DNA of 49,476 nt from Oscillospiraceae bacterium (GCA_022650455.1 JALCPO010000007.1:1-49476); one strand, 5' to 3'; counted from the stretch's first letter, positions 40,396-49,463 are shown. Program-made: numbers and translations. The notes: generated from the sequence alone by a model not told the origin.

Positions 40396-42180
40396 CTATG
40401 CCGGGCCGGACTCGCGTTCCGCGGGATCATCCTGCCAGATGCAGCAGCACCCCCGGTGTTGCTTGCTTTTCTTTTTCAGCCGGGCGAGCTGTTCCGTCAG
40501 CTCCACCAGGCTGGAAAAACGGCCTTGCCCGTCGCGCACTCCCGCGGCGGAGAGGGAGACGAGCGGGAACTGTTCCACCGTGCCGTGCCGGTTTTCCGCC
40601 ACAATGTAGCCCCGCGCGATGTCCTGCGGGGAGTAGTATTTCAGCGCGTTCCGCTTAAAGTCATCCATCACGTCCGCGCAGTACTTCGCCGGGTCGCCCG
40701 CGGTGATGACCGCGACGAAATCGTCCCCGCCCACGTGGCCCACGAACTGCCCTTCCGGCAGGTGGTCCGTCAGGGCTTTCGCGAGCAGCTTGATGATGCG
40801 GTCGCCGTTTTCAAACCCGTAAACGTCGTTGTAGGCTTTGAAGTTGTCGATGTCGAAATAGATCACGCTGTAAGCCCCGCCGGAAGAGATGCACTGGCTG
40901 ATTTTCTGCTCGATCCGCACGTTGCCGGGCAGGCCGGTCAGAGGATTTTCAAATTTTGCGTTGACCACTTCGATCTCCGTCGTCTTCTGCAGCAGGTCCT
41001 TGATGGTGACGGTGCCGAGATACTTTTCGTTTTTGGTGACCACGATGAAGTCGTACAGCTTGTCCGGCGGCCTTGTCATGGCGGAGTTGGAAACGTCGTT
41101 GATCGGCGTGTGGAAGTCGACCGACATGAAGTTGGCGTCCATCAGGAAAGAAATTGGCTTGTTCTGGTTCAGGCTGAACCCGTACCGGCCGCTCAGCTGC
41201 AGCACAAGGCTGTTTTTCGTCACGATCCCCAGGACCCTGCCGTCATCCACCACGCAGAAGCCGAAAGAGCCCGGGTCCTTTTTCAGCTTTTCGAAGGCGT
41301 CCTCCACTCTCATGTCCGGCGGGATCGTTTCGGTCGGCGTGCAGATGTTGGAGATGTAGACGCCGCCCGCCTGGCTGCTGAAAACGTGGTTTTTCCGCCG
41401 GTTCAGCTCGACGATCAGCGCGCGGGTCTGCGGGCTGATGTCGCGGATGCGCGCGTCGGGTTTCAGAAGGAAATACCCCTGCGCGTACTGCACGCCCAGG
41501 TCGACCAGCGTGACCAGCTCCTCACGCGTTTCCACCCCTTCGGCGATCAGCGCGATGTTCGCCGTTTTGGAGATTTCCACCATGCCTTTGACCAGCGCGT
41601 ACTTAATCCCGTCGGAGTCGATGCCCCGGATCAGGTTCATGTCGAGCTTGATGTAGTGCGGGTGGATGTCGCTGATGAGGTTCAGGCCGGAAAAACCCGC
41701 CCCCACGTCGTCGATCGCGATGTTGTAGTTCTGGCCCTTGTAGTGGCTCACCGTCCCGCGGAAGCTGTCCATGTCCGCCACGGTGTTGCGCTCCGTGATC
41801 TCGAAGATAATGTTTTTGGGCTGGATGCCGTACTGCTTCAGGTATTCCTTGGTAAAGCCCCGGCGGAATTTTTCGTCATGCATCACGTTCGGGTTCACGT
41901 TCAGGAACAGCCGCTTCTTCGGGTTCCGGTCGGGGCCGAGGAACGCCGTGCGCAGCGCCGTTGTGCGGCAGAGCTGCTCCAGGTCCCACAGGCGGTCGCT
42001 TTCTGTGGCGAACTGGAACAGCTGCTCCGGGTTTTGAAACTGCGTTTTGCACGTCATGCGGCTGAGCGCCTCGTGTCCCATAACGGTGCCGTCGCGCAGG
42101 GAAACGACCGGCTGGAAAACCGTGCGGATCTGTTTTCCGTCTATGATTTCATCAAGCTGTTTCCTCGGTCTGTCATCCAC
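40396..42180 (-). CDS. EAL-CBS-GGDEF cyclic-di-GMP signalling protein
   Basis: The 594-residue cytoplasmic protein has the order EAL (about 10-255), a CBS pair (about 275-400) and GGDEF (about 410-570). EAL residues look complete: E37-A38-L39, NVNPNV, EITERN, AIDDVGAGF, IKLDMNLI and AEGVET, so phosphodiesterase activity is likely. The cyclase motif reads GGDDF, an accepted variant, and there is no clear RXXD product-inhibition site. The CBS pair may sense adenine nucleotides. Start GTG at 42180 has AAGGAAGGA 5 nt upstream. It is divergent from a chemoreceptor gene. Confidence 0.9.
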   Translation of the reverse strand: MDDRPRKQLDEIIDGKQIRTVFQPVVSLRDGTVMGHEALSRMTCKTQFQNPEQLFQFATESDRLWDLEQLCRTTALRTAFLGPDRNPKKRLFLNVNPNVMHDEKFRRGFTKEYLKQYGIQPKNIIFEITERNTVADMDSFRGTVSHYKGQNYNIAIDDVGAGFSGLNLISDIHPHYIKLDMNLIRGIDSDGIKYALVKGMVEISKTANIALIAEGVETREELVTLVDLGVQYAQGYFLLKPDARIRDISPQTRALIVELNRRKNHVFSSQAGGVYISNICTPTETIPPDMRVEDAFEKLKKDPGSFGFCVVDDGRVLGIVTKNSLVLQLSGRYGFSLNQNKPISFLMDANFMSVDFHTPINDVSNSAMTRPPDKLYDFIVVTKNEKYLGTVTIKDLLQKTTEIEVVNAKFENPLTGLPGNVRIEQKISQCISSGGAYSVIYFDIDNFKAYNDVYGFENGDRIIKLLAKALTDHLPEGQFVGHVGGDDFVAVITAGDPAKYCADVMDDFKRNALKYYSPQDIARGYIVAENRHGTVEQFPLVSLSAAGVRDGQGRFSSLVELTEQLARLKKKSKQHRGCCCIWQDDPAERESGPA

Positions 42181-42420
42181 AGGGATCCTTCCTTTCCATC
42201 CTCTTAATCAGATTATAGTGGAAAAGAAGGGAACACCAGTTAAAACACCGTTAGATTCCGGTTAAAAAATTCAGGATTCGCCCCGAACCAATTCTTCCCG
42301 ACGCGTTCCGGCACACGCTTAACCAATTTCCAATCTTTTCATAACATCCTTCCAATCAATTCTTTTTATAATTGGAAAAAAGGAGTTTGTTCTGAAATTT
42401 TGATTCTGGAAGGAAAAGGC

Positions 42421-44118
42421 ATGAAAAAAAGTCGGCATCTCACCGTTGCAAAGAAACTGATTTTCACTTTTCTGTCGCTGTCCGTCATCACCGCCGCCGT
42501 TTCCGGCACGGGGATTTTCAGCCTCAGCCGGCTGACGGGAGCCATGTCGGAAACGGAAAACAGCATGGATTTTATGCCGGTCATCACCGGGACTCTTACG
42601 TCGGTTGCCGCGATGCAGTCCGCCGCCCGCGACGCCGTCATCAATTTCCACAACTCCGACCTTTTTGAAAAGGACCGGAAGAATTATCAGGCGGCGCGCG
42701 GACAGTGCCTTGCCAACCTGAAAAAACTGAGCGGCGTGTCCGTCGGCCCGGAGTGGAAGAATAAGCTGGACGCCGCGGGGAAAAATCTGCGGGGCACCTT
42801 CATCCCGCAGATGGAGTCGGTCTTTTCGCTCGCGGATAAAAACCAGCTCGCCCAGGCGGACGACCTGCTCCAGAAATCCTATGCGAACGAGACGAAGCTG
42901 TACAACGAATATTCCGCGTTTATGGACAGCCAGATCCAGGCGGTGAAAGAGAGCAATGCCGGCGACCGGAAGACGGCAGCCGTGCTGGGAACTGTCCTGC
43001 TGGCCCTCTCGGCGGTGGGAATTGCGGCTTCGGTGATTCTCGGCTTCCGGATTTCGGGGTCGGTCAGCCGTCCGGTGCGGGAGCTGGCGGTGACCGCGCG
43101 GGAATTTTCCAACGGAGGTTTGAGCGCCCGGGTGGACCGGGAACACGCGTCGGACGACGAGGTCGGGATCCTGACGGAGTCGCTGAATACCGCGTTTGAC
43201 AAGCTGGAGGAAATCGTGCGCGATATTTCCGGAACGCTGGCTGAAATTTCCCGCGGAAATCTCAGTGCGGACGGCGCCAAAAACTACGACGGCGATTTTC
43301 GTCCGCTTTCCGACGCGCTCCGCACGATTCTCGACCGCATGAATGAGATGTTTCTCCAGATCCGGTCGTCTTCCCTGGAAATCGCGTCTGGGGCGACGCA
43401 GGTTTCGGAAGGTTCCGAATCCATCGCAAGCGGGGCCGTCGAGCAGGCGGGCGCCGTGGAGCAGCTTTCCCGTTCCGCGGACGGAATCTTTCAGGCGTCC
43501 GTGAAAAACGCCGGAACGATGGGCCGCGCGGCGGATTCCATCGAGCGGGCCATGCAGAAGATTTCGGACAGCAACCGGAAGATGAAAGAAATGCTCGGGG
43601 CGACGGAGAAAATGCAGCAGTCGTCCGGAGAGATGCGGAAAGTGAACCAGTTCATCTCGAAAATCGCGGTCCAGACGAACCTGCTGGCCCTGAACGCTTC
43701 CGTGGAAGCGGCCAGGGCGGGGCAGGCCGGCAAGGGATTTGCAGTGGTCGCTTCGGAGGTCCGAAGGCTCGCGGCCCAGTCGGCCGAGGCGGCCAAGCAG
43801 TCGGCGGCGCTGATCGACCGTTCCAACCGCAGTGTGCAGGACGGCTCCGCAATTGCCGCCGATACCGCCCGTTTTCTCGACGAAACGCTGGAAGACATCC
43901 GGTCGGTCGCCGAAACCATGCAGAACATCCGCGAAGAGTTCGAGCGGCAGCAGGAATCCATCCGCCAGATTACGGGCGGGGTCGGCACCATTTCGTCCGT
44001 AGTGCAAAAAAATACAGCAGTTGCCCGGAATGAGGCTGCTGCATGCAAACAATTATTAAACCAGGCGGAACATCTCAAAGATCGTCTGAACCGGCTGGTC
44101 CTGCGGGAAACCGGCTGA
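42421..44118 (+). CDS. Methyl-accepting chemotaxis protein
   Basis: The 565-residue receptor has membrane helices near residues 12-34 and 190-212 enclosing a helical-bundle sensor domain (about 35-188). A HAMP domain ([18 protein letters not shown] onward) and a cytoplasmic signalling coiled coil follow. The tip motif [19 protein letters not shown] then [14 protein letters not shown] interacts with CheA/CheW. No ligand can be inferred. The ATG at 42421 has GGAAGGAAAAGG upstream. The 240 bp before it, shared with the EAL-GGDEF gene, hold TATAAT-like boxes on both strands but no convincing -35. Confidence 0.92.
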   Translation: MKKSRHLTVAKKLIFTFLSLSVITAAVSGTGIFSLSRLTGAMSETENSMDFMPVITGTLTSVAAMQSAARDAVINFHNSDLFEKDRKNYQAARGQCLANLKKLSGVSVGPEWKNKLDAAGKNLRGTFIPQMESVFSLADKNQLAQADDLLQKSYANETKLYNEYSAFMDSQIQAVKESNAGDRKTAAVLGTVLLALSAVGIAASVILGFRISGSVSRPVRELAVTAREFSNGGLSARVDREHASDDEVGILTESLNTAFDKLEEIVRDISGTLAEISRGNLSADGAKNYDGDFRPLSDALRTILDRMNEMFLQIRSSSLEIASGATQVSEGSESIASGAVEQAGAVEQLSRSADGIFQASVKNAGTMGRAADSIERAMQKISDSNRKMKEMLGATEKMQQSSGEMRKVNQFISKIAVQTNLLALNASVEAARAGQAGKGFAVVASEVRRLAAQSAEAAKQSAALIDRSNRSVQDGSAIAADTARFLDETLEDIRSVAETMQNIREEFERQQESIRQITGGVGTISSVVQKNTAVARNEAAACKQLLNQAEHLKDRLNRLVLRETG

Positions 44119-44126
44119 CGCGGCCG

Positions 44127-44330
44127 CTATCTTTTCTGCAGGTCGGATTCAAATTCTCCGATCAGCTTGTCGATGAACAGGATTTCCGCGTCGTTTTCCG
44201 TTTTTCCGCTCCGCAGTTTTCTGCCGCGGAGAGTTTTCAGACTTCCCACCAGCTTGGAAGCGGTGGCTTTCAGGCGTTCGCCGTCTTCTTCGTTTGCCGG
44301 TTTCTGTTCCAGAGTCATTTTACAAAGCAA
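44127..44330 (-). CDS. Small unknown protein, 67 aa
   Basis: I do not recognise it. It is a charged, probably helical protein (ASKLVGSLKTLRGRKLRSGK, then LFIDKLIGEFESDLQKR). The start is uncertain: TTG at 44330 lies 8 nt after GGAGG, while the ATG at 44318 is 20 nt away from it. It ends 8 bp from the stop of the chemoreceptor gene, convergent to it. The strong ribosome site argues that it is real. Confidence 0.5.
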   Translation of the reverse strand: MLCKMTLEQKPANEEDGERLKATASKLVGSLKTLRGRKLRSGKTENDAEILFIDKLIGEFESDLQKR

Positions 44331-44523
44331 TAGGATCACCTCCGCTCAAGCATAAGGCAGCCCTGTTAGAAAGCGGATTCATTTCGGTTAAAAAAGGATA
44401 AAATAAAAGTCTCCGTTTCCCGATCCACAGGCCGCGTCCTTTATTATACCGCGCCGTGCAGGCTGTTTCTGTCGAAACGGCATCCCGGTTCCGGAGACAC
44501 TTTTTCCGGTTGCGGCCATACGG

Positions 44524-44552
44524 TTGCTGCGGCCGGATTTTTTTGGTATGAT
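44524..44552 (+). promoter_or_regulatory. Promoter of gpsA
   Basis: TTGCTG (44524-44529) and TATGAT (44547-44552) are 17 bp apart, 38 bp before the TTG start. The upstream interval 44331-44523 holds no gene that I can see. Confidence 0.6.
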
Positions 44553-44590
44553 AAAGGAAAGACTATTTTGTACGGGAAGGGGGAACGGGC

Positions 44591-45547
44591 TTGCGGATTT
44601 CCGTAGTCGGGTGCGGCCGCTGGGGCAGCTTCCTGGCGTGGTACCTCAACCGGCTGGGGCACGGCGTGACGCTTTACGGCCGGGAGGGCTCCGAAAAATT
44701 CCGGCGACTTCAAAATACCCGCACCAACGGCCTGGTGACGCTGGACGGGGGGATCCTTCTGACTTCCAGCCTGAGCGAAGCCGTGCGGCCCGCCGAGATT
44801 CTGGCGGTTTCCATCGGCGCGCAGGGCTTCCGCGCTTTTATGAAACAGCTTTCCGGGGAAGACCTTGCGGGCAAAACCGCGGTGCTTTGCATGAAGGGGC
44901 TCGAGGCCGGGACGGGCAGGCGCCTCTCGCAGATCTTTGAGGAATACGCCCCGTCCGTCCCGGTGGCCGTCTGGGTCGGGCCGGGCCATGTGCAGGATTT
45001 TACGCGCGGGGTCCCGAACTGCATGGTGATCGACAGCAAAAGCATAGCCGTGAAGAAATATCTGGTCGGCGCGTTTTCCAGCGATTTGATCCGTTTTTAT
45101 TACGGCGACGACCTGCTGGGCAACGAGATCGGCGCCGCTTCCAAGAACGTGATCGGCATCGCCGCCGGGATGCTGGATGGACTGGGCAAGACCGCGCTGA
45201 AGGGCGCCCTCATGTCCCGCGGGACGCGGGAAATCGCCCGCCTGATCCGGGCGATGGGCGGCAAGGAGATTTCCGCCTACGGTTTGGCTCACCTCGGCGA
45301 CTATGAGGCGACGGTCTTTTCTCCTTACAGCCACAACCGCCGCTTCGGCGAAGCCTTTGTCCGAGGGGAAAGCTACGGCGGGCTGGCCGAGGGCGTGGCG
45401 ACGACGACGGCCCTGCTCCGGCTTGGGGAGGAGTACCGTGTCGACCTGCCGATTTCCCGCGCGGTCGACGCCGTCGTCAACCGGGGGAAAGACCCGAACA
45501 AAGTCCTTTCCGACCTTTTTCTGCGCAGCATCAAAAGGGAGTTTTAG
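44591..45547 (+). CDS. gpsA: NAD(P)-dependent glycerol-3-phosphate dehydrogenase
   Basis: GpsA reduces dihydroxyacetone phosphate to sn-glycerol-3-phosphate, the backbone of phospholipids. The 318 residues show the nucleotide-binding ISVVGCGRWGSFLAWYL at the N-terminus, CMKGLEAGTGR, and the catalytic lysine in GNEIGAASKNVIGIAAG. The C-terminal half has GLGDYE-type sequence as GLAHLGDYEATVFSPYSHNRRFG. It is a little shorter than usual (about 330). The start is TTG at 44591, with AAGGGGG about 8 nt upstream. No other lipid gene adjoins it. Confidence 0.9.
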   Translation: MRISVVGCGRWGSFLAWYLNRLGHGVTLYGREGSEKFRRLQNTRTNGLVTLDGGILLTSSLSEAVRPAEILAVSIGAQGFRAFMKQLSGEDLAGKTAVLCMKGLEAGTGRRLSQIFEEYAPSVPVAVWVGPGHVQDFTRGVPNCMVIDSKSIAVKKYLVGAFSSDLIRFYYGDDLLGNEIGAASKNVIGIAAGMLDGLGKTALKGALMSRGTREIARLIRAMGGKEISAYGLAHLGDYEATVFSPYSHNRRFGEAFVRGESYGGLAEGVATTTALLRLGEEYRVDLPISRAVDAVVNRGKDPNKVLSDLFLRSIKREF

Positions 45548-45565
45548 GTCCTGTTGCGCGCCCCG

Positions 45566-45594
45566 TTGACAAAAACGCCGCGTGACTTTACAAT
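45566..45594 (+). promoter_or_regulatory. Promoter of the mrp gene
   Basis: TTGACA (45566-45571) and TACAAT (45589-45594) are 17 bp apart, 54 bp before the start. A small hairpin (CCGCCGCGTCAGCGGACGGC) lies in the leader. Confidence 0.75.
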
Positions 45595-45648
45595 GAAAGC
45601 ATAGATCAGCCGCCGCGTCAGCGGACGGCTTTTTAGAGGAGAATCCGA

Positions 45649-46497
45649 ATGAGTGAAGAAAATTGCGGGCATGATTGCTCCGCGTGCGGTGAGGACTGCC
45701 CTTCGCGGAAAAGCAGCCCCGCGGATTTTTTGGAAAAACCGAACCCGAAGAGCAAAGTCGGCCGGGTGGTCGGCGTGGTCAGCGGAAAAGGGGGCGTGGG
45801 CAAGAGCTTCGTTACTTCCGCGCTGGCGGTCCTTCTGAACCGCCGCGGCTTCCACACCGGTATTTTGGACGCGGACATCACCGGGCCGTCCATCCCGAAG
45901 GTGTTCGGCGTTCATGAACGGGCCAAAGGGAACGGCCGGGATATTTTTCCGGCCCGGACGAAAACCGGGATCGACCTGATTTCCGTCAATCTTCTGCTGG
46001 AGGACGAAAGCGCCCCGATCGTCTGGCGCGGCCCGATGATCGCCAACATCGTCAAGCAGTTCTGGACGGACGTCGTCTGGGCCGATGTGGATTACCTGTT
46101 CGTCGACATGCCCCCGGGGACCGGCGACGTGCCGCTGACGGTGTTCCAGTCGCTTCCGGTTGACGGCATCGTGATCGTGACTTCCCCGCAGGAGCTGGTT
46201 TCCCTGATCGTCGCCAAGGCGGTCAATATGGCGAAGATGATGAAAATCCCTATCCTCGGCGTTGTGGAGAACATGAGCTATGTCAAGTGCCCGGACTGCG
46301 GGAAGGAAATCAGGGTGTTCGGCGAAAGCCACCTGGACGGGACTGCCCGGAAATACGGGCTGAAAATCCTCGGGCGCCTTCCGCTGGACCCGGCGGTCGC
46401 ACGGAAATGCGACGCCGGCCTCGCGGAGGAGATTCCGGCTCCCTGGTTGGACGCGGCGGCCGACGCGGTTCAAAATCTGCCCAAAAAACAACAGTAA
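45649..46497 (+). CDS. mrp: Mrp/NBP35-type P-loop Fe-S carrier ATPase
   Basis: The 282-residue protein has the deviant Walker A VVSGKGGVGKSFVTSALAV near residues 43-61, LDADITGPSIPKVFG, VDMPPGTGDVPLT (Walker B and switch) and the cluster-ligand pair CPDC in MSYVKCPDCGK near 220. Such proteins carry or insert [4Fe-4S] clusters. The N-terminus adds four cysteines (Cys6, 10, 13, 17; CX3CX2CX3C), reminiscent of the extra cluster of eukaryotic Nbp35 but with different spacing. GAGGAG precedes the ATG. The gene is monocistronic and followed directly by a MITE. Confidence 0.9.
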   Translation: MSEENCGHDCSACGEDCPSRKSSPADFLEKPNPKSKVGRVVGVVSGKGGVGKSFVTSALAVLLNRRGFHTGILDADITGPSIPKVFGVHERAKGNGRDIFPARTKTGIDLISVNLLLEDESAPIVWRGPMIANIVKQFWTDVVWADVDYLFVDMPPGTGDVPLTVFQSLPVDGIVIVTSPQELVSLIVAKAVNMAKMMKIPILGVVENMSYVKCPDCGKEIRVFGESHLDGTARKYGLKILGRLPLDPAVARKCDAGLAEEIPAPWLDAAADAVQNLPKKQQ

Positions 46498-46500
46498 AAG

Positions 46501-46631
46501 GGGGCTGTTGCAAAACAGTCCCGCTGAAAAACAGTGCATAAAAAATGCGTTTTGATCGGGCTTCCCAAGCCGTTTCAAGGCGTATTTTATTACCTTTATG
46601 GTTATTACTTTGTGCAATTTGCAACAGCCCC
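46501..46631. mobile_element. 131-bp MITE with IS1182-type ends
   Basis: The element begins GGGGCTGTTGCAAA and ends TTTGCAACAGCCCC, perfect 14-bp inverted repeats, with no transposase between. The same end sequence closes the IS1182-type remnant at 775, so it is probably mobilised by that family. It begins 3 bp after the mrp stop and ends 26 bp from the stop of the HAD gene, between two convergent genes. The ends fold as a hairpin and may act as a terminator. Confidence 0.75.
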
Positions 46632-46656
46632 TTTGCCGATGCGTTTCCCGGCCGGT

Positions 46657-47490
46657 TCAGGAGCCGGAGCTCAGTACGAATTTTTCAATGGCGCGTGCGA
46701 CGCCGTCTTTGTCGTTCGTTTCGGTTTTGTAGTCCGCGAGGGAAAGAATACCGTCCTCGGCGTTTCCCATGGCGACGCTGAGCCCGGCCAACCGGAGCAT
46801 GCTGGCGTCGTTGTCGCTGTCGCCGACAGCCATCACCTGCGACGGGTCGATGTTCCACAGCGCGCACAGGCGCCGCAGCGCGTTGCCTTTGCTGCAGCCC
46901 GCGGCGTTGACCTCGAGATTCACAAAACTGGAAGAATAGACGCAGTATTCTTTCATCGCGCCGAGCTTCCGGTACAGCCCGCCCCGCATCTCATCCGGCA
47001 CATACGGCACGTTGATCTTCTCCAGAGGGACGTTCCGCGCCGCGATGAACCCGGGCAGGTCGTCCACGAAGCTTTGCGACTCCAGAACGTAGCGCAGCAC
47101 CTCTTCCGGCGGATTCAGCTTCCGCAGGCGCCCGAGGGCGTCCCGGTCCGCATAGGAAAGGCCCTCGCAGTAAGCCTCCGCCAAAAGGCCGGTTTCCGAA
47201 ATCAGCCGGACGATTTTGTTGGAACTTTCCATGGACATCAGGTTGGCAAAAAGGACCGACCCGGTTTCAAAATCGCGGACGGCCGCGCCGTTGGACGTCA
47301 CGGCGTACCGGATGCCGGGGATGGCGAGGAGCTGTTTCGGCATCATTTTTGCGATGCGGCCGGTCGCCGGGACAAACAGGCATCCCCGGTCCCTCGCGGC
47401 CCGGATTGCCGAAACGGTCCGCCGCGATACGGTTTTGTCCGTCCTGAGGGTCGTGCCGTCCAGGTCCGCCGCGATCAGTTTGATTTTCAT
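46657..47490 (-). CDS. Cof-type HAD-IIB family phosphatase
   Basis: The 277-residue protein has HAD motif I LIAADLDGTTL (nucleophile Asp near 9 and acid Asp near 11), motif II VPATGR, the lysine of motif III in GCSKGNALRRL and motif IV VMAVGDSDNDASML. A large C2B cap lies between. The family removes phosphate from sugar phosphates, nucleotides or flavin precursors; the substrate is not predictable. The ATG lies about 10 nt after AGAGG, with a promoter-like pair at 47576-47604 and a leader of about 80 nt. Confidence 0.88.
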   Translation of the reverse strand: MKIKLIAADLDGTTLRTDKTVSRRTVSAIRAARDRGCLFVPATGRIAKMMPKQLLAIPGIRYAVTSNGAAVRDFETGSVLFANLMSMESSNKIVRLISETGLLAEAYCEGLSYADRDALGRLRKLNPPEEVLRYVLESQSFVDDLPGFIAARNVPLEKINVPYVPDEMRGGLYRKLGAMKEYCVYSSSFVNLEVNAAGCSKGNALRRLCALWNIDPSQVMAVGDSDNDASMLRLAGLSVAMGNAEDGILSLADYKTETNDKDGVARAIEKFVLSSGS

Positions 47491-47575
47491 TCCATACCTC
47501 TGCTGTGTTTTTTATGGATTTTGCTGCGGCTGCTAATGTTTAAAATTGGCACTGATATCTTCGCCGCTGCGGCGC

Positions 47576-47604
47576 ATTCTAATTACCGGCAGGGAGATTC
47601 CCAA
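47576..47604 (-). promoter_or_regulatory. Likely promoter of the HAD gene
   Basis: On the minus strand TTGGGA (47604-47599) and TAGAAT (47581-47576) are 17 bp apart. Confidence 0.5.
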
Positions 47605-47639
47605 TCCACCAAATGATGCGGCTGGAATTTTCTCTGTTA

Positions 47640-47671
47640 GGGCAGGCCGAAAGCCTGCCCGGTCTTTTTTT
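47640..47671 (+). terminator. Terminator-like hairpin oriented to the plus strand
   Basis: GGGCAGGC/GCCTGCCC with the loop CGAAA is followed on the plus strand by GG then TCTTTTTTT. No plus-strand gene ends here: both neighbours are on the minus strand. On the minus strand the hairpin lies after the nitroreductase stop but lacks a T-run. Confidence 0.65.
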
Positions 47672-48194
47672 ATGCCCGGATCCATGTGACGTCGTCGGTG
47701 CGCCGCGCTTTCGGCCCGGGCGCGCCCTGTGCGGGGAAGCCGAGGGCGACGCATCCGAACGGGATGTAGTTCCGCGGCAGGTTCAGCCGTTTCAAAATCG
47801 ATTCGTCGCGCAGGCCCGGGACGACGGAGCAGATGTAGCACGAGCCGATGCCGAAGGCATACGCCGCGAGCAGAAGGTTCTCCGCGGCGCACGCCGCGTC
47901 CTCCCGGTTGAGCTTGAAGTCTTTGGGCGCGGAAAGCACCACCACATCCGGGGCGCCGTAGAACGGCGTGTGGCCGGGTACGAATTTTCCCCCGGCCTTT
48001 TCCGTCGCCGCAACGATTTCCTTCATCAGGCCCGGGTCCTGCACGACGGTGAAGTGCCGGTTCTGCAGCCCCATTCCGGACGGGGCGTACCGGCCGGCCA
48101 GAAGAATTTGGTCCATGGTTTCGTCCGGGATCGCGCGCGGCTGAAACGAACGGATGGTCCGCCGCTTCAGCAGCATCTCATAAAATGAATTCAT
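47670..48194 (-). CDS. Nitroreductase-family flavoprotein
   Basis: The 174-residue protein has the FMN-binding pattern of the family: MLLKRRTIRSFQPRAIPDE at the N-terminus, GRYAPSGMGLQNRHFTVVQD, AAENLLLAAYAFGIGSCYIC, and a C-terminal FGCVALGFPAQGAP. These are NAD(P)H-dependent reductases of nitro compounds, quinones or flavins; the physiological substrate is unknown. GGAGG lies 7 nt before the ATG at 48194; the longer frame upstream is basic and not conserved. The stop codon lies in the T-run of the hairpin above. Confidence 0.9.
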   Translation of the reverse strand: MNSFYEMLLKRRTIRSFQPRAIPDETMDQILLAGRYAPSGMGLQNRHFTVVQDPGLMKEIVAATEKAGGKFVPGHTPFYGAPDVVVLSAPKDFKLNREDAACAAENLLLAAYAFGIGSCYICSVVPGLRDESILKRLNLPRNYIPFGCVALGFPAQGAPGPKARRTDDVTWIRA

Positions 48195-48323
48195 CGAGAG
48201 GCCTCCTTGCATTCTTTTGTATCGGGACGGAACGGGCCGCCGCCTCTTCGCTTTTGGTTTTATTTTATTCGTTCCGGCGGGGGATGTCAAGCGGGGGACG
48301 CCGCGCGGGGCGGACGAAACGAT

Positions 48324-48352
48324 TTTACATTTCCGGTTTCCGGTGATATACT
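48324..48352 (+). promoter_or_regulatory. Promoter of the EamA transporter gene
   Basis: TTTACA (48324-48329) and TATACT (48347-48352) are 17 bp apart, 66 bp before the ATG. Confidence 0.7.
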
Positions 48353-48418
48353 GAAAAACGTTGTGTGTTTTCCGCCTTCCGTCTCATTCATATTTTTACT
48401 TACATACGAGGTTCTGAA

Positions 48419-49426
48419 ATGAAAAAAGGGTATTTGTACATCGTCCTGGCAACATTCTTCTTCAGCACAATGGAAATCGCGCTGAAGCTTTCCGCCGGAA
48501 GCTTCAACGCCATTCAGCTCACGTTTCTGCGCTTCTTCATCGGCGGTGCCGTTCTGATCCCGCTGGCGCTGCGCGAAACAAAGCAGAAAAAAACGGTATT
48601 CCGGCCCGGGGACTTTGCATTTTTTGTCCTGACGGGCTTCATCTGCGTCGTTGTCAGCATGATCCTGTTCCAGCTCGGAATCGTGTATTCGCTCGCATCA
48701 GTCGCGGCGGTGCTGTTCAGCTGCAACTCCGTTTTCGTCGTCCTGTTTGCCTTCCTTCTGCTGAGCGAACACATTTACAAACATACGGTTCTGTCCATCG
48801 TCGTCAGCATCGCGGGCATGATGGTCATCATTGACCCGCTGCACATGAAGGGGAGCGCCCTCGGGGTCATCCTTTCGCTCGGCGCCGCCATCACCTTTGC
48901 GCTCTATAACGTGGTGGGGCGCACGCGCAGCGACCGGTTCGGCGGCATCACCCTCACCTGCATCAGCTTCCTGTTCGGCTGTGCCGAGATGCTCCTGCTG
49001 ATCGCCGTCAGCCATATCCCCGCCGTGGCGCTCTGGTGCAGGGGGGCCGGGCTTCCGATGTTCTCCGCCGTTCCCATCCTGGCGGGAATCGGGCGGGGCA
49101 GCCTGCCGGGCCTGATCTATGTGGGGATTTTCGTGACCGGCCTCGGCTATACCTTCTATTTTCTGGCGATGGAAAACACGTCGGCCGCGACGGCTTCGCT
49201 GGTCTTTTACATCAAACCGGTCCTTGCCCCGGTGTTCTCCCTCTTCATCCTGGGCGAGGCGATCACGGGCCGCATGGCGGCCGGCATCGCGCTGATTATC
49301 GTCGGGTCGCTGATCGCGTTCATTCCGGGCATCCGGCTGAAAAAGGGGAACGACCTGAAGGAAGACCTGCGGGAGATCGAAACCGAGTTCGAGGCCGAGA
49401 CGGACGAAACGACCATGAAGCCGTAA
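48419..49426 (+). CDS. EamA-family (DMT superfamily) transporter
   Basis: The 335-residue protein has ten hydrophobic helices in two EamA repeats: LYIVLATFFFSTMEIALKLSA at the start and GVILSLGAAITFALYNVVGRT from about 155. An LVFYIKPVLAPVFSLFILGE motif lies near the end of the second repeat. Such proteins export or import metabolites such as amino acids; the substrate is unknown. A charged C-terminal tail rich in Glu follows the last helix. GAGG lies 7 nt before the ATG. It is monocistronic, with its own promoter and terminator. Confidence 0.9.
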   Translation: MKKGYLYIVLATFFFSTMEIALKLSAGSFNAIQLTFLRFFIGGAVLIPLALRETKQKKTVFRPGDFAFFVLTGFICVVVSMILFQLGIVYSLASVAAVLFSCNSVFVVLFAFLLLSEHIYKHTVLSIVVSIAGMMVIIDPLHMKGSALGVILSLGAAITFALYNVVGRTRSDRFGGITLTCISFLFGCAEMLLLIAVSHIPAVALWCRGAGLPMFSAVPILAGIGRGSLPGLIYVGIFVTGLGYTFYFLAMENTSAATASLVFYIKPVLAPVFSLFILGEAITGRMAAGIALIIVGSLIAFIPGIRLKKGNDLKEDLREIETEFEAETDETTMKP

Positions 49427-49463
49427 AAAATAAGCCCCCGGAGCCGGGGGCTTATTTTTTTGT
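49425..49463 (+). terminator. Terminator of the EamA gene
   Basis: AATAAGCCCCCGG and CCGGGGGCTTATT pair around AG, flanked by A- and T-runs. It directly follows the stop codon and could work both ways. Confidence 0.9.

Noticed and set aside
42319-44052. A frame of nearly 580 codons opposite the chemoreceptor gene
   Set aside because: Shadow frame; low-complexity His/Arg-rich translation and no supported start.
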